Shown here: piece by piece, positions 35,911-44,167 of the stretch
Position numbering within the stretch: position 1 is the first letter of the stretch
Layout of the letters: the number at the start of each line of letters is the position of its first letter
Assembly (NCBI RefSeq): GCF_001570765.1
Contig: NZ_BCSH01000013.1
Location: 1-45,004, forward strand
Reading direction: 5' to 3'
From: Nocardiopsis listeri NBRC 13360
Lineage (GTDB): Bacteria > Actinomycetota > Actinomycetes > Streptosporangiales > Streptosporangiaceae
Length of the DNA: 45,004 nucleotides
Notes under the pieces: generated by a model
Database searches by the model: none
Told to the model about the DNA's origin: nothing
The model's input: the letters and a program-made list of their open reading frames with translations, nothing else
Position numbers and translations under genes: made by a program

Positions 35911-36474
35911 TCAGTACCAGGTGACGTCCTGGTGCTGTACGGCGTAGGCCGCGTACGCGGTCGGCGTGTATTCCAGCACCAGGCGGTCGTCGTCGTTGAG
36001 TTCGCGGACCACCTTGCCGGGAACACCCGCCCACAGCGTGTTCGGTGGGACGACCTTGCCGGGTGCCACCAGGGAACCGGCGGCCACGAGCGCGCCCTTG
36101 CCGACCCGCGCACCGCCGAGCACGATCGCGCCGATGCCGATGAGCGCACCCTCCTCGACGATCGCGCCGTGCACCATCGCCTTGTGGCCCAGGCTCACGT
36201 CGTCGTGGAGGATCGCGGGCTGTCCGGGGTCGGAGTGCAGCCCGCACTGGTCCTGGATGTTGACCTTCTCACCCACCACGATGTCCTCGGTGTCGGCGCG
36301 GAGGACGGACCCGTACCAGACACTGCTCTGGGCGCCCAGGCGGACGCGGCCGACCACGACCGCTCCCGGGGCGATCCAGGCGGTGGGATCGATCTCCGGC
36401 TCGCCGAAGGGGGCGCCACCGATGAGCGGGTCCTGGCCCCGGACCACGCCGCCGTCGTCCATCGCGCTGCCCAT
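35911..36474 (-). CDS. Gamma-carbonic anhydrase-like hexapeptide-repeat protein
   Basis: A 187-residue left-handed beta-helix protein from ATG 36474, with AAGG about 9 nt upstream; ATG 36462 is an alternative. Imperfect hexapeptide repeats run from about residue 30 to 150 (AWIAPGAVVVGRVRLGAQSSVWYG, GALIGIGAIVLGGARVGKGALVAAGSLVAPG). The three zinc-ligand histidines of gamma-class carbonic anhydrases are present (QCGLHSD, LGHKAMVHG). The C-terminal helix is also as expected. Many relatives lack measurable anhydrase activity, so catalytic function stays open. Confidence 0.88.
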   Translation of the reverse strand: MGSAMDDGGVVRGQDPLIGGAPFGEPEIDPTAWIAPGAVVVGRVRLGAQSSVWYGSVLRADTEDIVVGEKVNIQDQCGLHSDPGQPAILHDDVSLGHKAMVHGAIVEEGALIGIGAIVLGGARVGKGALVAAGSLVAPGKVVPPNTLWAGVPGKVVRELNDDDRLVLEYTPTAYAAYAVQHQDVTWY

Positions 36475-36842
36475 GTTCCACGTCCTTCTTTCCGAGGTCG
36501 GTTCCCTTGGGGCCGAATGTGGAGGAAGTTGACCGCTCGGCCCCCGTGCGGGGATGATCGCGCATACCTTAGTAAGTAGGTGACCAGGGTCCGCACGGCG
36601 AAGTACCCGTCAGAGATCTTGACGCGGCGGCGCGGACCGTGTCCACCTTGGTCGTTTGGACGGTGTCCACGGCGTTACGCTCCGCTCTCGGCCGGTGCCC
36701 CTCATCGAGCCGAGCCGGTGCATGAAACAGGCACTTGAGGGCAGAACTCGCACAGGGGGACGCCTTGGGTGTTCTTGAGACAGATGGGGCAACTTCACCA
36801 TCAGCGACGTGCAGTCAACGGTGTTAAGGACATGAAAGGCAC
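36475..36842. promoter_or_regulatory. Divergent region with a 13-bp direct repeat
   Basis: It separates the carbonic anhydrase-like gene (minus) from the DivIVA-like gene (plus). GGACCGTGTCCAC (36634-36646) recurs as GGACGGTGTCCAC (36658-36670), 12 of 13 identical and 24 bp apart. Each contains a GGAC-N3-GTCC dyad, so this is a likely double operator. No clear -35/-10 pair was found and no gene fits. Confidence 0.45.
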
Positions 36843-38099
36843 ATGAGCGATATGTTGCCGGGCGGCGGACTGCAGCAAGACAGGTTCCCGACAGTGCGTA
36901 AGGGCGGCTACGACAAGGCGCACGTCGACGACTACTACGTCCGAATGGACAATCAGTTCAAGGACCTCCGCGAACGTCTTCAGCGGATGGACGACGAACT
37001 GGAGCAGTACAAGCGTGACCTCGCGATCGCTCGCGAGAAGGCCCAGGTCAAGCCTGAGCACGAGCAGATCAGCGAGCGCATGGCGGAGATCCTGCGGATC
37101 GCCGAGGAAGAGGCCAAGGAACGTCGTTCCCGGGTCGAGTCCGAGGTGAAGGAGGCCCAGAAGAAGGCCGAGGAGGAGGTCTCCAAGCACCGCAAGGACG
37201 CCGAGGAGCACGCCGAGCGCATCGTCTCCTCCGCTCGCACCGAGGCCACCGAGATGGTCTCCGGCGCCAAGAAGGAGGCCGACCAGCTCCGTGACCAGGC
37301 CAAGCAGGAGGGCGAGCGGCGGCTGAACGAGGCCGAGGCCCGGGCCAAGAAGATCCACGACACGGCCGACCGTCGACTGGCCACGCTCACGGCCACGCAC
37401 GCCGAGGCGATGCGTCGTCTGAAGGACATGCACTCCACGCTCGCCGAGCTGGTCACCGCCGAGGACGAGGCCGGTGCGCTCGAGAGCGGTCTTTCGCGCG
37501 AGGAGGCCGTCGAGGCGGACAAGCCCAAGGCCGGGGCTCCCAAGACCGGACCCAAGGGGCCGCAGGGACGCCCGCCACAGGACAAGGCGCCCGAGAACAA
37601 GGCGCCCGAGAACAAGGCCCCGCAGGCCAAGGGCCCGGAGACCGAGGCTCCCAAGGCCAAGGCTCCGGAGGCCGAGCCGAAGCAGGACGAGGTCGCCGCC
37701 CAGGCGCCGCCGCAGGCTCCGGACGAGGCGACCGTACGCATTCAGCCGCTGCCCGAGAACGAGCAGGGTCGGCCGGACGAAGGCAAGGGCGGAGAGCCCA
37801 AGCCGGTCGCGTCCCAGCCGCCGCAGGGAGCCCGCTTCAACGCGCCCGCTCCGGGGGGTCCGCCGAACGCACCGCAGCAGCAGGTGCCCGGTGGCCCGCA
37901 GCAGCCCCAGAGTGGCCCTCAGCGTCCGCAGGGTGGACCCCAGCAGGCGCCCAACGGCCCGCAGCAGCCGCAGAGCGGCCAGGAGCAGTCCCCGACCGAC
38001 GCCGCAGACCCGGGGTTCACCGGGGTCTACCGTCGTCCGGAGAGCCGGCAGCAGCCTCCGACCAACGACGAGGGCGTGCGGGTCATCCGCAAACCCTGA
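36843..38099 (+). CDS. DivIVA-domain coiled-coil protein with disordered Pro/Gln-rich tail
   Basis: 418 residues from ATG 36843; an ATG at 36852 also fits the AAAGG upstream. Residues about 14-40 (RFPTVRKGGYDKAHVDDYYVRM) match the N-terminal membrane-curvature-binding part of DivIVA/Wag31 proteins. A charged coiled coil follows to about residue 205 (QISERMAEILRIAEEEAKE, EADQLRDQAKQEGERRLNE). The remaining 200 residues are repetitive and low in complexity, rich in Pro, Gln, Gly and Lys. DivIVA-type proteins organise the growing tip or septum in actinobacteria. This one resembles the polar-growth accessory group more than Wag31 itself, which normally sits in the cell-division cluster. Confidence 0.8.
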   Translation: MSDMLPGGGLQQDRFPTVRKGGYDKAHVDDYYVRMDNQFKDLRERLQRMDDELEQYKRDLAIAREKAQVKPEHEQISERMAEILRIAEEEAKERRSRVESEVKEAQKKAEEEVSKHRKDAEEHAERIVSSARTEATEMVSGAKKEADQLRDQAKQEGERRLNEAEARAKKIHDTADRRLATLTATHAEAMRRLKDMHSTLAELVTAEDEAGALESGLSREEAVEADKPKAGAPKTGPKGPQGRPPQDKAPENKAPENKAPQAKGPETEAPKAKAPEAEPKQDEVAAQAPPQAPDEATVRIQPLPENEQGRPDEGKGGEPKPVASQPPQGARFNAPAPGGPPNAPQQQVPGGPQQPQSGPQRPQGGPQQAPNGPQQPQSGQEQSPTDAADPGFTGVYRRPESRQQPPTNDEGVRVIRKP

Positions 38100-38134
38100 G
38101 GGTTCGTCGGGAAGCATCCCGCCAGGTGGCGGAC

Positions 38135-38160
38135 GAGGGCGGGACGGTCGTCCCGCCCTC
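38135..38160 (+). terminator. Intrinsic terminator of the DivIVA-like gene
   Basis: A perfect 11-bp stem (38135-38145 with 38150-38160) and GGTC loop, followed by GGCGTTTTG. It starts 35 nt after the stop. Confidence 0.85.
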
Positions 38161-38217
38161 GGCGTTTTGTGACTGGTTGTAGGGGGTCGTCCGCCTTGTA
38201 GCAGGCTGTCGGCTACG

Positions 38218-38679
38218 ATGCCGAAAGCCATGATGATTCGTGCGGCCATTCGGTCCGACCTCGGTGCGATCCTGCGCCTCTTGCGTGAACTCGGTGACAC
38301 CACCCATACGCGGAGTGCGCACGTTCGTATGTCCTCCGCCGCGGTCCGGGCCTGGACCCGGATGGAGAACGATCCCGACCGCACCGTGTTGGTGGCCGAA
38401 CGCCGCGGTCAGATCATAGGGACCCTCGACCTGATGGTCGTGGCCAACCTGACCCACGACGCCCAGCCGTGGGCGGTGGTCGACAACCTCGTGGTCGACC
38501 CCGAGACCCGCTTCCAGGGCATCGGCAGGGCCCTCATGGAGGACGCCCTGGACCGGGCCACCCGCGCGGGTTGCTACAAGGTCGAGCTGCTCTCCCACGA
38601 GAGCCGCCAAGGCGCGCACCACTTCTACCGGAACCTGGGCTTCGACGACTCGGCCGAGGGTTTCCGCCGCTACCTCTGA
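38218..38679 (+). CDS. GNAT-family N-acetyltransferase
   Basis: A 153-residue protein as read from ATG 38218; ATGs at 38230 and 38233 are also possible and no strong ribosome-binding site decides. It starts with IRAAIRSDLGAILRLLREL. The acetyl-CoA motif A is VVDPETRFQGIGRALMEDAL (about residues 91-110), and motif B contains KVELLSHESRQGAHHFYRNLGF. The substrate is unknown. It stands alone between a terminator and the TetR gene. Confidence 0.88.
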   Translation: MPKAMMIRAAIRSDLGAILRLLRELGDTTHTRSAHVRMSSAAVRAWTRMENDPDRTVLVAERRGQIIGTLDLMVVANLTHDAQPWAVVDNLVVDPETRFQGIGRALMEDALDRATRAGCYKVELLSHESRQGAHHFYRNLGFDDSAEGFRRYL

Positions 38680-38943
38680 GCTCAGGGTGCGTGGACGACC
38701 CGGTCATGGAACGATTCCGGTCAGCCTTCGCGTCGCTTGGAATCCTCGCGCCGAACACACCCTGCATGGCCGTGGGCGAAGGCGCCCATGATCACCTCAC
38801 GGACGGGTTCGGGTGGGGAGCGCACCGGCTCGGGCCGCCCCTGGGCGGACTCGGCGGCACTGGAACGCCGCCGGTATGCGCGCGGTCCACGGAGGTGGGA
38901 CCCTGGAATGTCGAAATTCGGATCGAGGCCCCAAGGGGTGCAG
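38680..38943. other. Intergenic region before the TetR gene
   Basis: About 260 bp with no convincing frame or palindrome. It should hold the TetR gene's promoter. AAGGGG at 38933-38938 is that gene's ribosome-binding site. Confidence 0.4.
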
Positions 38944-39558
38944 ATGGAGCGTCCGGACGAGATCAGAAGCGGCGCCACCGTACCCACGCGCCGCCGTGAG
39001 GTGACCAGGGAACGCATCCTGACCAGCGCCAAGGAGCTCTTCGCGCAGGAAGGATTCGGTTCGGTCTCCTCCCGGATGATCGCCTCGCACGCCGGGGTGA
39101 ACGTCGCGCTGATCAACCGGTACTTCGGTTCCAAGGCCGGGCTGCTCACCGAGATCCTGCGCGAGGACGGCGTCTTCCCCCGGCTCATCACCGACGGTCC
39201 GGTCGAGGAACTGCCTCGTCGACTGGCCGAGCACGCGGTGGGGCGATTGCACGGGGAGGGGAGCACGCTACAGCGGGCCCTGGACCACTCGGCCGGGGAC
39301 CCGGACCTACAGGCCGTCTACCAGGGTCGACTCAAGAGCGCGTTCATCGAACCGCTCGTCGAGTACCTGGGGCGGGAGAACGCCGAGGTGCACGCCTCGC
39401 TGTTCGCCGCCGTGTGGCTGGGACTGGGACGGGTCCGGCGCATCGAAGGGGGAGAGGCGCTGCGCGGGCACGACCGTACGCGGCTCACCGCGCGGATCCA
39501 GGCCATGTTGGAACTGTGCCTGGAGGACCTCGGAACCCCGGATCCGGAGGATCCCTAG
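38944..39558 (+). CDS. TetR-family transcriptional regulator
   Basis: A 204-residue protein from ATG 38944 with AAGGGG about 5 nt upstream; a longer open frame upstream has no ribosome-binding site. The TetR HTH occupies about residues 18-65 (TRERILTSAKELFAQEGFGSVSSRMIASHAGVNVALINRYFGSKAGLL). The remaining helices form the ligand domain with the common LTxxI and LxLCLEDL end pattern. Its ligand and targets are unknown. It converges with a small membrane protein gene. Confidence 0.9.
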   Translation: MERPDEIRSGATVPTRRREVTRERILTSAKELFAQEGFGSVSSRMIASHAGVNVALINRYFGSKAGLLTEILREDGVFPRLITDGPVEELPRRLAEHAVGRLHGEGSTLQRALDHSAGDPDLQAVYQGRLKSAFIEPLVEYLGRENAEVHASLFAAVWLGLGRVRRIEGGEALRGHDRTRLTARIQAMLELCLEDLGTPDPEDP

Positions 39559-39590
39559 GGTCCCGAGGCACTCACGGCCCTGTCCGGGTT

Positions 39591-39914
39591 CTAGAGGGGG
39601 AAGGCGGTGGCCACGGCGCCCGCACCGGCCAGGGGCAGGACGAACGCCCAGTACTGCATCGGCACGAAGAAGAACGTGTGCGCGTTGCGGTACTCGACCG
39701 GCTGACCGGTCGCCGGGTGGAAGCCGCGTTTGGGCGCGTTGAGCTTGCGCCCCGCGAAGAACACGGCCACGGAGGCGAGGAGGAACCCCACCCCGGCGCC
39801 GATACCGCCGAGGTGTTCCTGTCCCGTCGCCTCGGCGACGATGAGGGCACAGGGGACGGCGAGGACCGCCGCGATGAGGGGGACGAGGATGCCCCAACCG
39901 CGCCAGATGATCAT
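39591..39914 (-). CDS. Small membrane protein
   Basis: A 107-residue protein from ATG 39914, with AAAGGGA 5-6 nt upstream. Two hydrophobic segments at the N-terminus (about residues 5-27 and 35-55, GGIGAGVGFLLASVAVFFAG) and one at the C-terminus (about 82-105) flank a polar loop (KLNAPKRGFHPATGQPVEYRNAHTF). No function recognised, though the layout recalls small actinobacterial proteins of unknown role. Confidence 0.7.
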   Translation of the reverse strand: MIIWRGWGILVPLIAAVLAVPCALIVAEATGQEHLGGIGAGVGFLLASVAVFFAGRKLNAPKRGFHPATGQPVEYRNAHTFFFVPMQYWAFVLPLAGAGAVATAFPL

Positions 39915-40113
39915 GATGTTCCCTTTTCCAGTTGTCAGGGGGATTTGAGACATCTGATGTGACACATGATCACGGAGAGTGGTTCTCTTTTTTCGGTGAG
40001 GAAATCGAGAGGTTCCTCGCCTTTCTCGGGCGGGTCGAGCGCTTGCCGTATCGGCAAGGGAAGTGGCCATACGAATCGCCGACGACGAGAGTGTGGGCGG
40101 AGGTGGTCGATCA

Positions 40114-40764
40114 ATGACCCAGGAGCACGGAGCCACGCCCCAAGAGATGGGCGAGGACTTCTGGAACGAGCGTTACCGATCCAAGGACCGGATCTGGAGC
40201 GGTGAGCCCAACCGTCATCTGGTGGCGGAGGTCGCCGGATTCGAACCCGGACGCGCCTTGGACGTGGGCAGCGGCGAGGGGGCCGACGCCCTGTGGCTGG
40301 CCGAGTGGGGGTGGCGGGTCACCGCGGTCGACATCTCGTCCGTGGCGTTGGACCGCGCCGAGGCCCACGCGCGGGAGCGGGGCGCGGAGATCTCCGAACG
40401 CCTCACGTGGTTGCGGGCCGACGTGACGCGTTGGTCTCCACCGGGGCCGCCCTTCGACCTGGTCACGGCCCAGTTCATGCACATGCTCCCCAACCCCCGG
40501 GCGCGCCTGTTCGCCGACCTGGCCGCGGCGGTGGCGCCCGGTGGTGAGCTGTTGGTCGTCGCGCATCACCCGAGCGACCTGGAGACCGGGGTGCCCCGGC
40601 CGCCCATGCCGGAACTGTTCTACGAGGGCGACGCGGTGACCGCGGCGCTCGCCGAGGGGGAGTGGGAGGTACTCGTCGACGAGTCCCGTCCGGGGCGACA
40701 GACGATCGACGACGTCACCCACACCGTGCACGACCTCGTGGTCCGGGCCCGCCGTTCGGGGTAG
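40114..40764 (+). CDS. Class I SAM-dependent methyltransferase
   Basis: A 216-residue protein from ATG 40114 with GGAGGTG about 7 nt upstream; an in-frame ATG at 40063 lacks one. The SAM-binding motif ALDVGSGEGADALWLAEWG (about residues 48-66) is followed by VTAVDISSVALDRAE with the acidic residue that binds the ribose. FDLVTAQFMHML and AVAPGGELLVVAHH are motifs of this fold. The N-terminal WNERYRSKDRIWSGEPN resembles thiopurine/tellurite-type methyltransferases. The substrate is unknown. Confidence 0.9.
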   Translation: MTQEHGATPQEMGEDFWNERYRSKDRIWSGEPNRHLVAEVAGFEPGRALDVGSGEGADALWLAEWGWRVTAVDISSVALDRAEAHARERGAEISERLTWLRADVTRWSPPGPPFDLVTAQFMHMLPNPRARLFADLAAAVAPGGELLVVAHHPSDLETGVPRPPMPELFYEGDAVTAALAEGEWEVLVDESRPGRQTIDDVTHTVHDLVVRARRSG

Positions 40765-40816
40765 GTACCGCAAAGGGCGGATCGGCCGCCCCGGGGCCTT
40801 CCGGGGCGGCCCGACC

Positions 40817-41197
40817 TCAGTCCTTGAGCTTGGCGACGACGTCGATCTCGACGAGGATGTTCGCGAGGTCGGAGCCCACGGTCGTCCGCACGGGATAGGG
40901 GGCGGTGAAGTGTTCCGCGTAGACGGCGTTGAACTCGGGGAAGTCCGCCCTGAGGTTCTCCAGGTGGACGGTGGCCTTGACGACGTCGTCCAAGGTCAGC
41001 CCGTGTTCGGCCAGGACGGCTGTGACGTTGGCCAGGACCTGGGCGGTCTGTTCGCCCACGGTCGGCGCGACGAGTCCCGTCCGGGGGTCCTGGGGGCCGA
41101 ACCCGGCGGTGAACAGGAAGCCGCCCGCGACGACGCCCTGGCTGTAGGCGCCGGCGGGGACGGGGGCCCGGTCGGTCTGGACCGCCTGCTTGGACAT
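40817..41197 (-). CDS. RidA-family protein
   Basis: A 126-residue protein from ATG 41197 with AAGGAG 4 nt upstream; a longer frame to 41230 lacks a site. Family marks are APVPAGAYSQGVVAGGFLFTAG, GEQTAQVLANVTAVLAEHGLTLDDVVKATVHL, FPEFNAVYAEHF and PVRTTVGS with the Arg that contacts the imine substrate carboxylate. RidA deaminates reactive enamine/imine intermediates. It is divergent from a D-aminoacylase gene across a shared operator candidate, suggesting a joint role in D-amino-acid use. Confidence 0.92.
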   Translation of the reverse strand: MSKQAVQTDRAPVPAGAYSQGVVAGGFLFTAGFGPQDPRTGLVAPTVGEQTAQVLANVTAVLAEHGLTLDDVVKATVHLENLRADFPEFNAVYAEHFTAPYPVRTTVGSDLANILVEIDVVAKLKD

Positions 41198-41381
41198 GGG
41201 GCTCCTTCGGTCGGAGGGTCGCGTGCACATGCGCGCGCCGCTGCTCGTGCGGACTCAGGGCGGACCACGGGCACTTTTACTGGCAACAAAGTTACCAATT
41301 ATGTGCCCGTAAGCGTATCTTGGGCCACACCGCCACCCGCGCTTCGCCGCGCCGGGCGCCGGTGACCCGAACGGAGGAACA
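41198..41381. promoter_or_regulatory. Shared divergent control region of ridA and the aminoacylase gene
   Basis: It contains TGGCAACAAAGTTACCA (41281-41297), a near-perfect inverted repeat with one mismatch in its 7-bp arms. This is nested between CGGGCAC (41268-41274) and GTGCCCG (41303-41309), which are also complementary. The nested dyads look like one operator for a repressor controlling both genes. The regulator is not in the window. Confidence 0.6.
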
Positions 41382-42980
41382 GTGCAGCCCGAGACCGTAC
41401 TCAGTGGGGGGCGGGTCGTCGACGGCTCGGGCGGCCCTTCCCGCCTGGCCGACCTCGTCCTACGCGACGGCCGCATCAGCCACATCGTCTCGCCCGGATC
41501 AGCCCGATCCGCCGGTGAGACCCTCGACGTGAGCGGCCTCGTCGTCGCACCGGGTTTCGTCGACATGCACGCCCACTCCGACCTCGCCCTACTCGCGGAC
41601 CCGGCCCACGAGGCCAAGGTCTGCCAGGGCGTCACCCTCGAAGTGCTCGGACAGGACGGACTCGGCTACGCCCCCGTCACCGACGACACCGTCGAACCGA
41701 TCCGAGAGCAGATCTCCGCCTGGAACGGCACCCCCGACCTGGACCACACGTGGCGAAGCGTCGGCGAGTACCTGGACCGCGTCGACCGTGGGGCCCCCAC
41801 CAACGCCGCCTACCTCGTCCCCCACGGCAACGTCCGGATGGCGGTCCTTGGCAACGAGGACCGCCCGCCCACCGACGCCGAACTCGACCGGATGCGCGCC
41901 ATGGTGGCCCAGGGCATGGCCGACGGCGCGCACGGACTCTCCGCCGGACTGACCTACACCCCGGGCATGTACGCGACCGACGACGAGATCGTCGCCCTCC
42001 TCGGACCGGTACGGGACGCCGGCGGCTACTACTGCCCCCACCACCGCAACTACGGTTCCCGGGTCGTGGAGTCCTACCAGGAATGCCTGAACGTGGCCCG
42101 CCGCGCGCAGGTGCCGCTCCACCTGGCCCACTGCCACGTCAACTTCCCCCGCAACCGAGGGCGGGCACGCGAGGTCTTGGACGCCATCGACGAGGCCACC
42201 GTCCACTTCGGACTCGACGTCACCCTCGACAGCTACCCCTACCGGGCCAGCGCCACCTACCTGGCCGCTCCGCTGCCGAGCTGGGCACAGGAGGGCGGCG
42301 CCACCGCCACCCTCGACCGGTTGCGCGATCCGGACACCCGTGGCCGGATCCTGTGGGAGGTGGAGGCCAAGGGCACCGACGGCAACCACGGCGTACCCAT
42401 GGACTGGGCGACCCTCGTCGTCTCCGGTACCGCCGACCCGGGCCTGTCCTGGGCGGTCGGGCACTCCATCGCCGACCTGGCGGCCCGTCGGGGAGAGGAA
42501 CCGGGATCGCTCTACGTCGACCTGTTGATCGCCGACGAACTCCGCAGCGGCTGCCTGCTCCAGGTCGGCAACGAGGAGAACATCCGCACCATCATGCGGC
42601 ACAGCGCGCACACCGCCGGCAGTGACGGCATCCTCGTCGGTGACCGGCCGCACCCGCGCGGTTGGGGCACCTTCCCCCACTACCTGGGCCACTACGTTCG
42701 CGAACTGGGCCTGCTCAGCCTGGAGGAATGCGTGCGGCACCTGACCTCCCGGCCGGCGCAACGTCTCGGCCTGGCCGACCGCGGCACCATTCAGCCGGGG
42801 TCCCACGCCGACCTCGTCGTCTTCGATCCCGACACCGTCGCCGCCCGCGCCACCTACGACGACCCCCGCCGCACTCCGGTGGGCATCGAACACGTGCTGT
42901 TGTCCGGCGAGTTCACCGTCCGGGACGGTCGACGCACCGATCGCCTCCCCGGCCGCTCGGTGCGAAGGAACCGCCGATGA
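41382..42980 (+). CDS. N-acyl-D-amino-acid deacylase (amidohydrolase superfamily)
   Basis: A 532-residue protein with GTG start 41382 and GGAGGAAC just upstream. A typical amidohydrolase start (VLSGGRVVDGSG, RISHI) leads to the metal motif FVDMHAHSD (about residues 59-67). Landmarks of the D-aminoacylase subgroup are GVTLEVLGQDGLGYAP, GLSAGLTYTPGMYA, CPHHRNYG, HLAHCHVNF and HTAGSDGILVGD, with VFDPDTV at the end. It releases D-amino acids from N-acylated forms. The companion RidA gene is divergent and shares the control region. Its stop overlaps a short frame that does not look coding. Confidence 0.93.
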   Translation: MQPETVLSGGRVVDGSGGPSRLADLVLRDGRISHIVSPGSARSAGETLDVSGLVVAPGFVDMHAHSDLALLADPAHEAKVCQGVTLEVLGQDGLGYAPVTDDTVEPIREQISAWNGTPDLDHTWRSVGEYLDRVDRGAPTNAAYLVPHGNVRMAVLGNEDRPPTDAELDRMRAMVAQGMADGAHGLSAGLTYTPGMYATDDEIVALLGPVRDAGGYYCPHHRNYGSRVVESYQECLNVARRAQVPLHLAHCHVNFPRNRGRAREVLDAIDEATVHFGLDVTLDSYPYRASATYLAAPLPSWAQEGGATATLDRLRDPDTRGRILWEVEAKGTDGNHGVPMDWATLVVSGTADPGLSWAVGHSIADLAARRGEEPGSLYVDLLIADELRSGCLLQVGNEENIRTIMRHSAHTAGSDGILVGDRPHPRGWGTFPHYLGHYVRELGLLSLEECVRHLTSRPAQRLGLADRGTIQPGSHADLVVFDPDTVAARATYDDPRRTPVGIEHVLLSGEFTVRDGRRTDRLPGRSVRRNRR

Positions 42981-43034
42981 TCCCACCGTCACCGTCATCG
43001 TCGATGTCGGCGAGGCCGGGGGCGTGTCCACCCC

Positions 43035-43190
43035 ACCGAGGACCCCCGTCCCTCAGGGGACGAGGCATGGCGAGGAAGAGCCGGTCACCGCGTCCGGATC
43101 GGTGACCACCGAGTCCTCTACACGGTCGACGAAGGTGTCATCCAGGTGTGGGTGGTGAAGGCCGACCACCGCCGTGGTGTCCACGAGTGA
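43035..43190 (+). pseudogene. RelE/ParE-family toxin remnant (C-terminal half)
   Basis: The frame from 43035 to TGA 43188-43190 translates to a clear RelE-type C-terminus: EDPRPSG, then RVRIGDHRVLYTVDEG and IQVWVVKADHRRGVHE. These match the strand pattern and the conserved R..GDyRVlY and HRR of the family. The N-terminal 35-40 residues are missing and no start codon or antitoxin gene is nearby. Upstream the frame runs back to the aminoacylase stop without a start. It is a decayed toxin gene. Confidence 0.75.
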
Positions 43191-43200
43191 CCGGGTCGGG

Positions 43201-43509
43201 TCAGCCGATGACGATGGCGCCGGCCAGGACCGGGGTGCCGAAGCGGACACTGCCGTGGCCGGACGCCAGAGCGCGACTGCCCTGACAGCTGGTTCCGGCG
43301 AACAACGCGAAGCGTGAGTCCCCCTCGATCTCCACGACACCGCCCTGTCCGGTCTCCAACACTCGGCAACCGCCGTTCTCCACGTTCTGTTCGTGACCCG
43401 ACTCGAAGGTGACCCGGACCGGGGCGGTCCGATCCTTGTCGGACATGCCCGAGATGGCTCCAGCGATGGTCGCGGACATGGTGGCAAGGTTCGCAGGGCG
43501 GATCGGCAC
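43201..43509 (-). CDS. Small hypothetical protein
   Basis: A 102-residue protein from GTG 43509 with AGAGGGG 6 nt upstream. A small hydrophobic N-terminal part (NLATMSATIAGAISG) precedes a strand-rich region with two cysteines (GGCRVLE, GTSCQGS) and a Gly/Val-rich end (FGTPVLAGAIVIG). The FAGTSCQGSRALASGHG segment recalls betagamma-crystallin or inhibitor I36-like secreted proteins, but a clear signal peptide is missing. No firm family. Confidence 0.5.
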   Translation of the reverse strand: MPIRPANLATMSATIAGAISGMSDKDRTAPVRVTFESGHEQNVENGGCRVLETGQGGVVEIEGDSRFALFAGTSCQGSRALASGHGSVRFGTPVLAGAIVIG

Positions 43510-43639
43510 GGGGTTCCCCTCTTCGGAAGGCTCGCGCGAGCCCGGAAAGACACGGCGGAGATGGTTACTCTGTGTCATTTAGCTACAGGTTCGCGTGATC
43601 GGAGTGGAACGTCGGCGGAGTGTCGGCGGAATTTCTCCC

Positions 43640-43669
43640 TTGGCCGAGCAGCACCTTTGTCCGTATGAT
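43640..43669 (+). promoter_or_regulatory. Candidate promoter of the DUF6412-YidC pair
   Basis: TTGGCC (43640-43645) and TATGAT (43664-43669) separated by 18 nt, about 58 nt before the first start codon. The -10 is close to the vegetative consensus. Confidence 0.5.
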
Positions 43670-43727
43670 GGTGACCGGACACGATCGCAGCCGGTGCCTG
43701 CGATGACCGAGATCGAAAGGGGGGCGG

Positions 43728-44027
43728 GTGCACTACCTGATTCCCCTGTTCGACTTCCTCCTCCTCGGCGTCCTTCCCACCGAACTCCTCAGCCTCGGAA
43801 CCCAGGGACCGGCCCTCGTGCTGGTGGCGGTGGCCGTCGGCACGGCCCTGACCTGGATGGTTCTGCGCGGCACGGCCCTGTGGCCGGTCGGCGACAGCGC
43901 CACCGGTGCCGGTCGCGCGATGCGGCGGCGTTCCGCCCGACTGCCCGTCCTCACCCTCCGCGACCCCGACGCCGCGGGTCGACCACGCCCCCGAGCGCCA
44001 GGACAGGCCCTTGCGGCCGCTCTCTAG
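43728..44027 (+). CDS. DUF6412-like small membrane protein
   Basis: A 99-residue protein with GTG start 43728 behind AAAGGGGGG. Two hydrophobic segments (LIPLFDFLLLGVLPTELLSL and GPALVLVAVAVGTALTWMVL) precede an Arg/Pro-rich cytoplasmic tail. In actinomycetes a protein of this layout (DUF6412) precedes a YidC paralogue, as here, 140 bp downstream. It is probably an accessory to that insertase; function unproven. Confidence 0.65.
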   Translation: MHYLIPLFDFLLLGVLPTELLSLGTQGPALVLVAVAVGTALTWMVLRGTALWPVGDSATGAGRAMRRRSARLPVLTLRDPDAAGRPRPRAPGQALAAAL

Positions 44028-44167
44028 GTTCGTTCGCTTCGCGGTGACCATCTCCCGCCCCGCGCTCTGACACGCGTCCTTCGCGTGCCCGGCGCGACCC
44101 CGCGCGCCCCGTTCCACGACGAGCGGCCCACGTCCGAACTCTCCACCTGGACGAAGGGCCTTCCACC

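Noticed and set aside
42977..43105. Short frame overlapping the aminoacylase stop (ATGA)
   Set aside because: Ser/Pro/Arg-rich translation without coding character; the RelE remnant lies in another frame over the same DNA.
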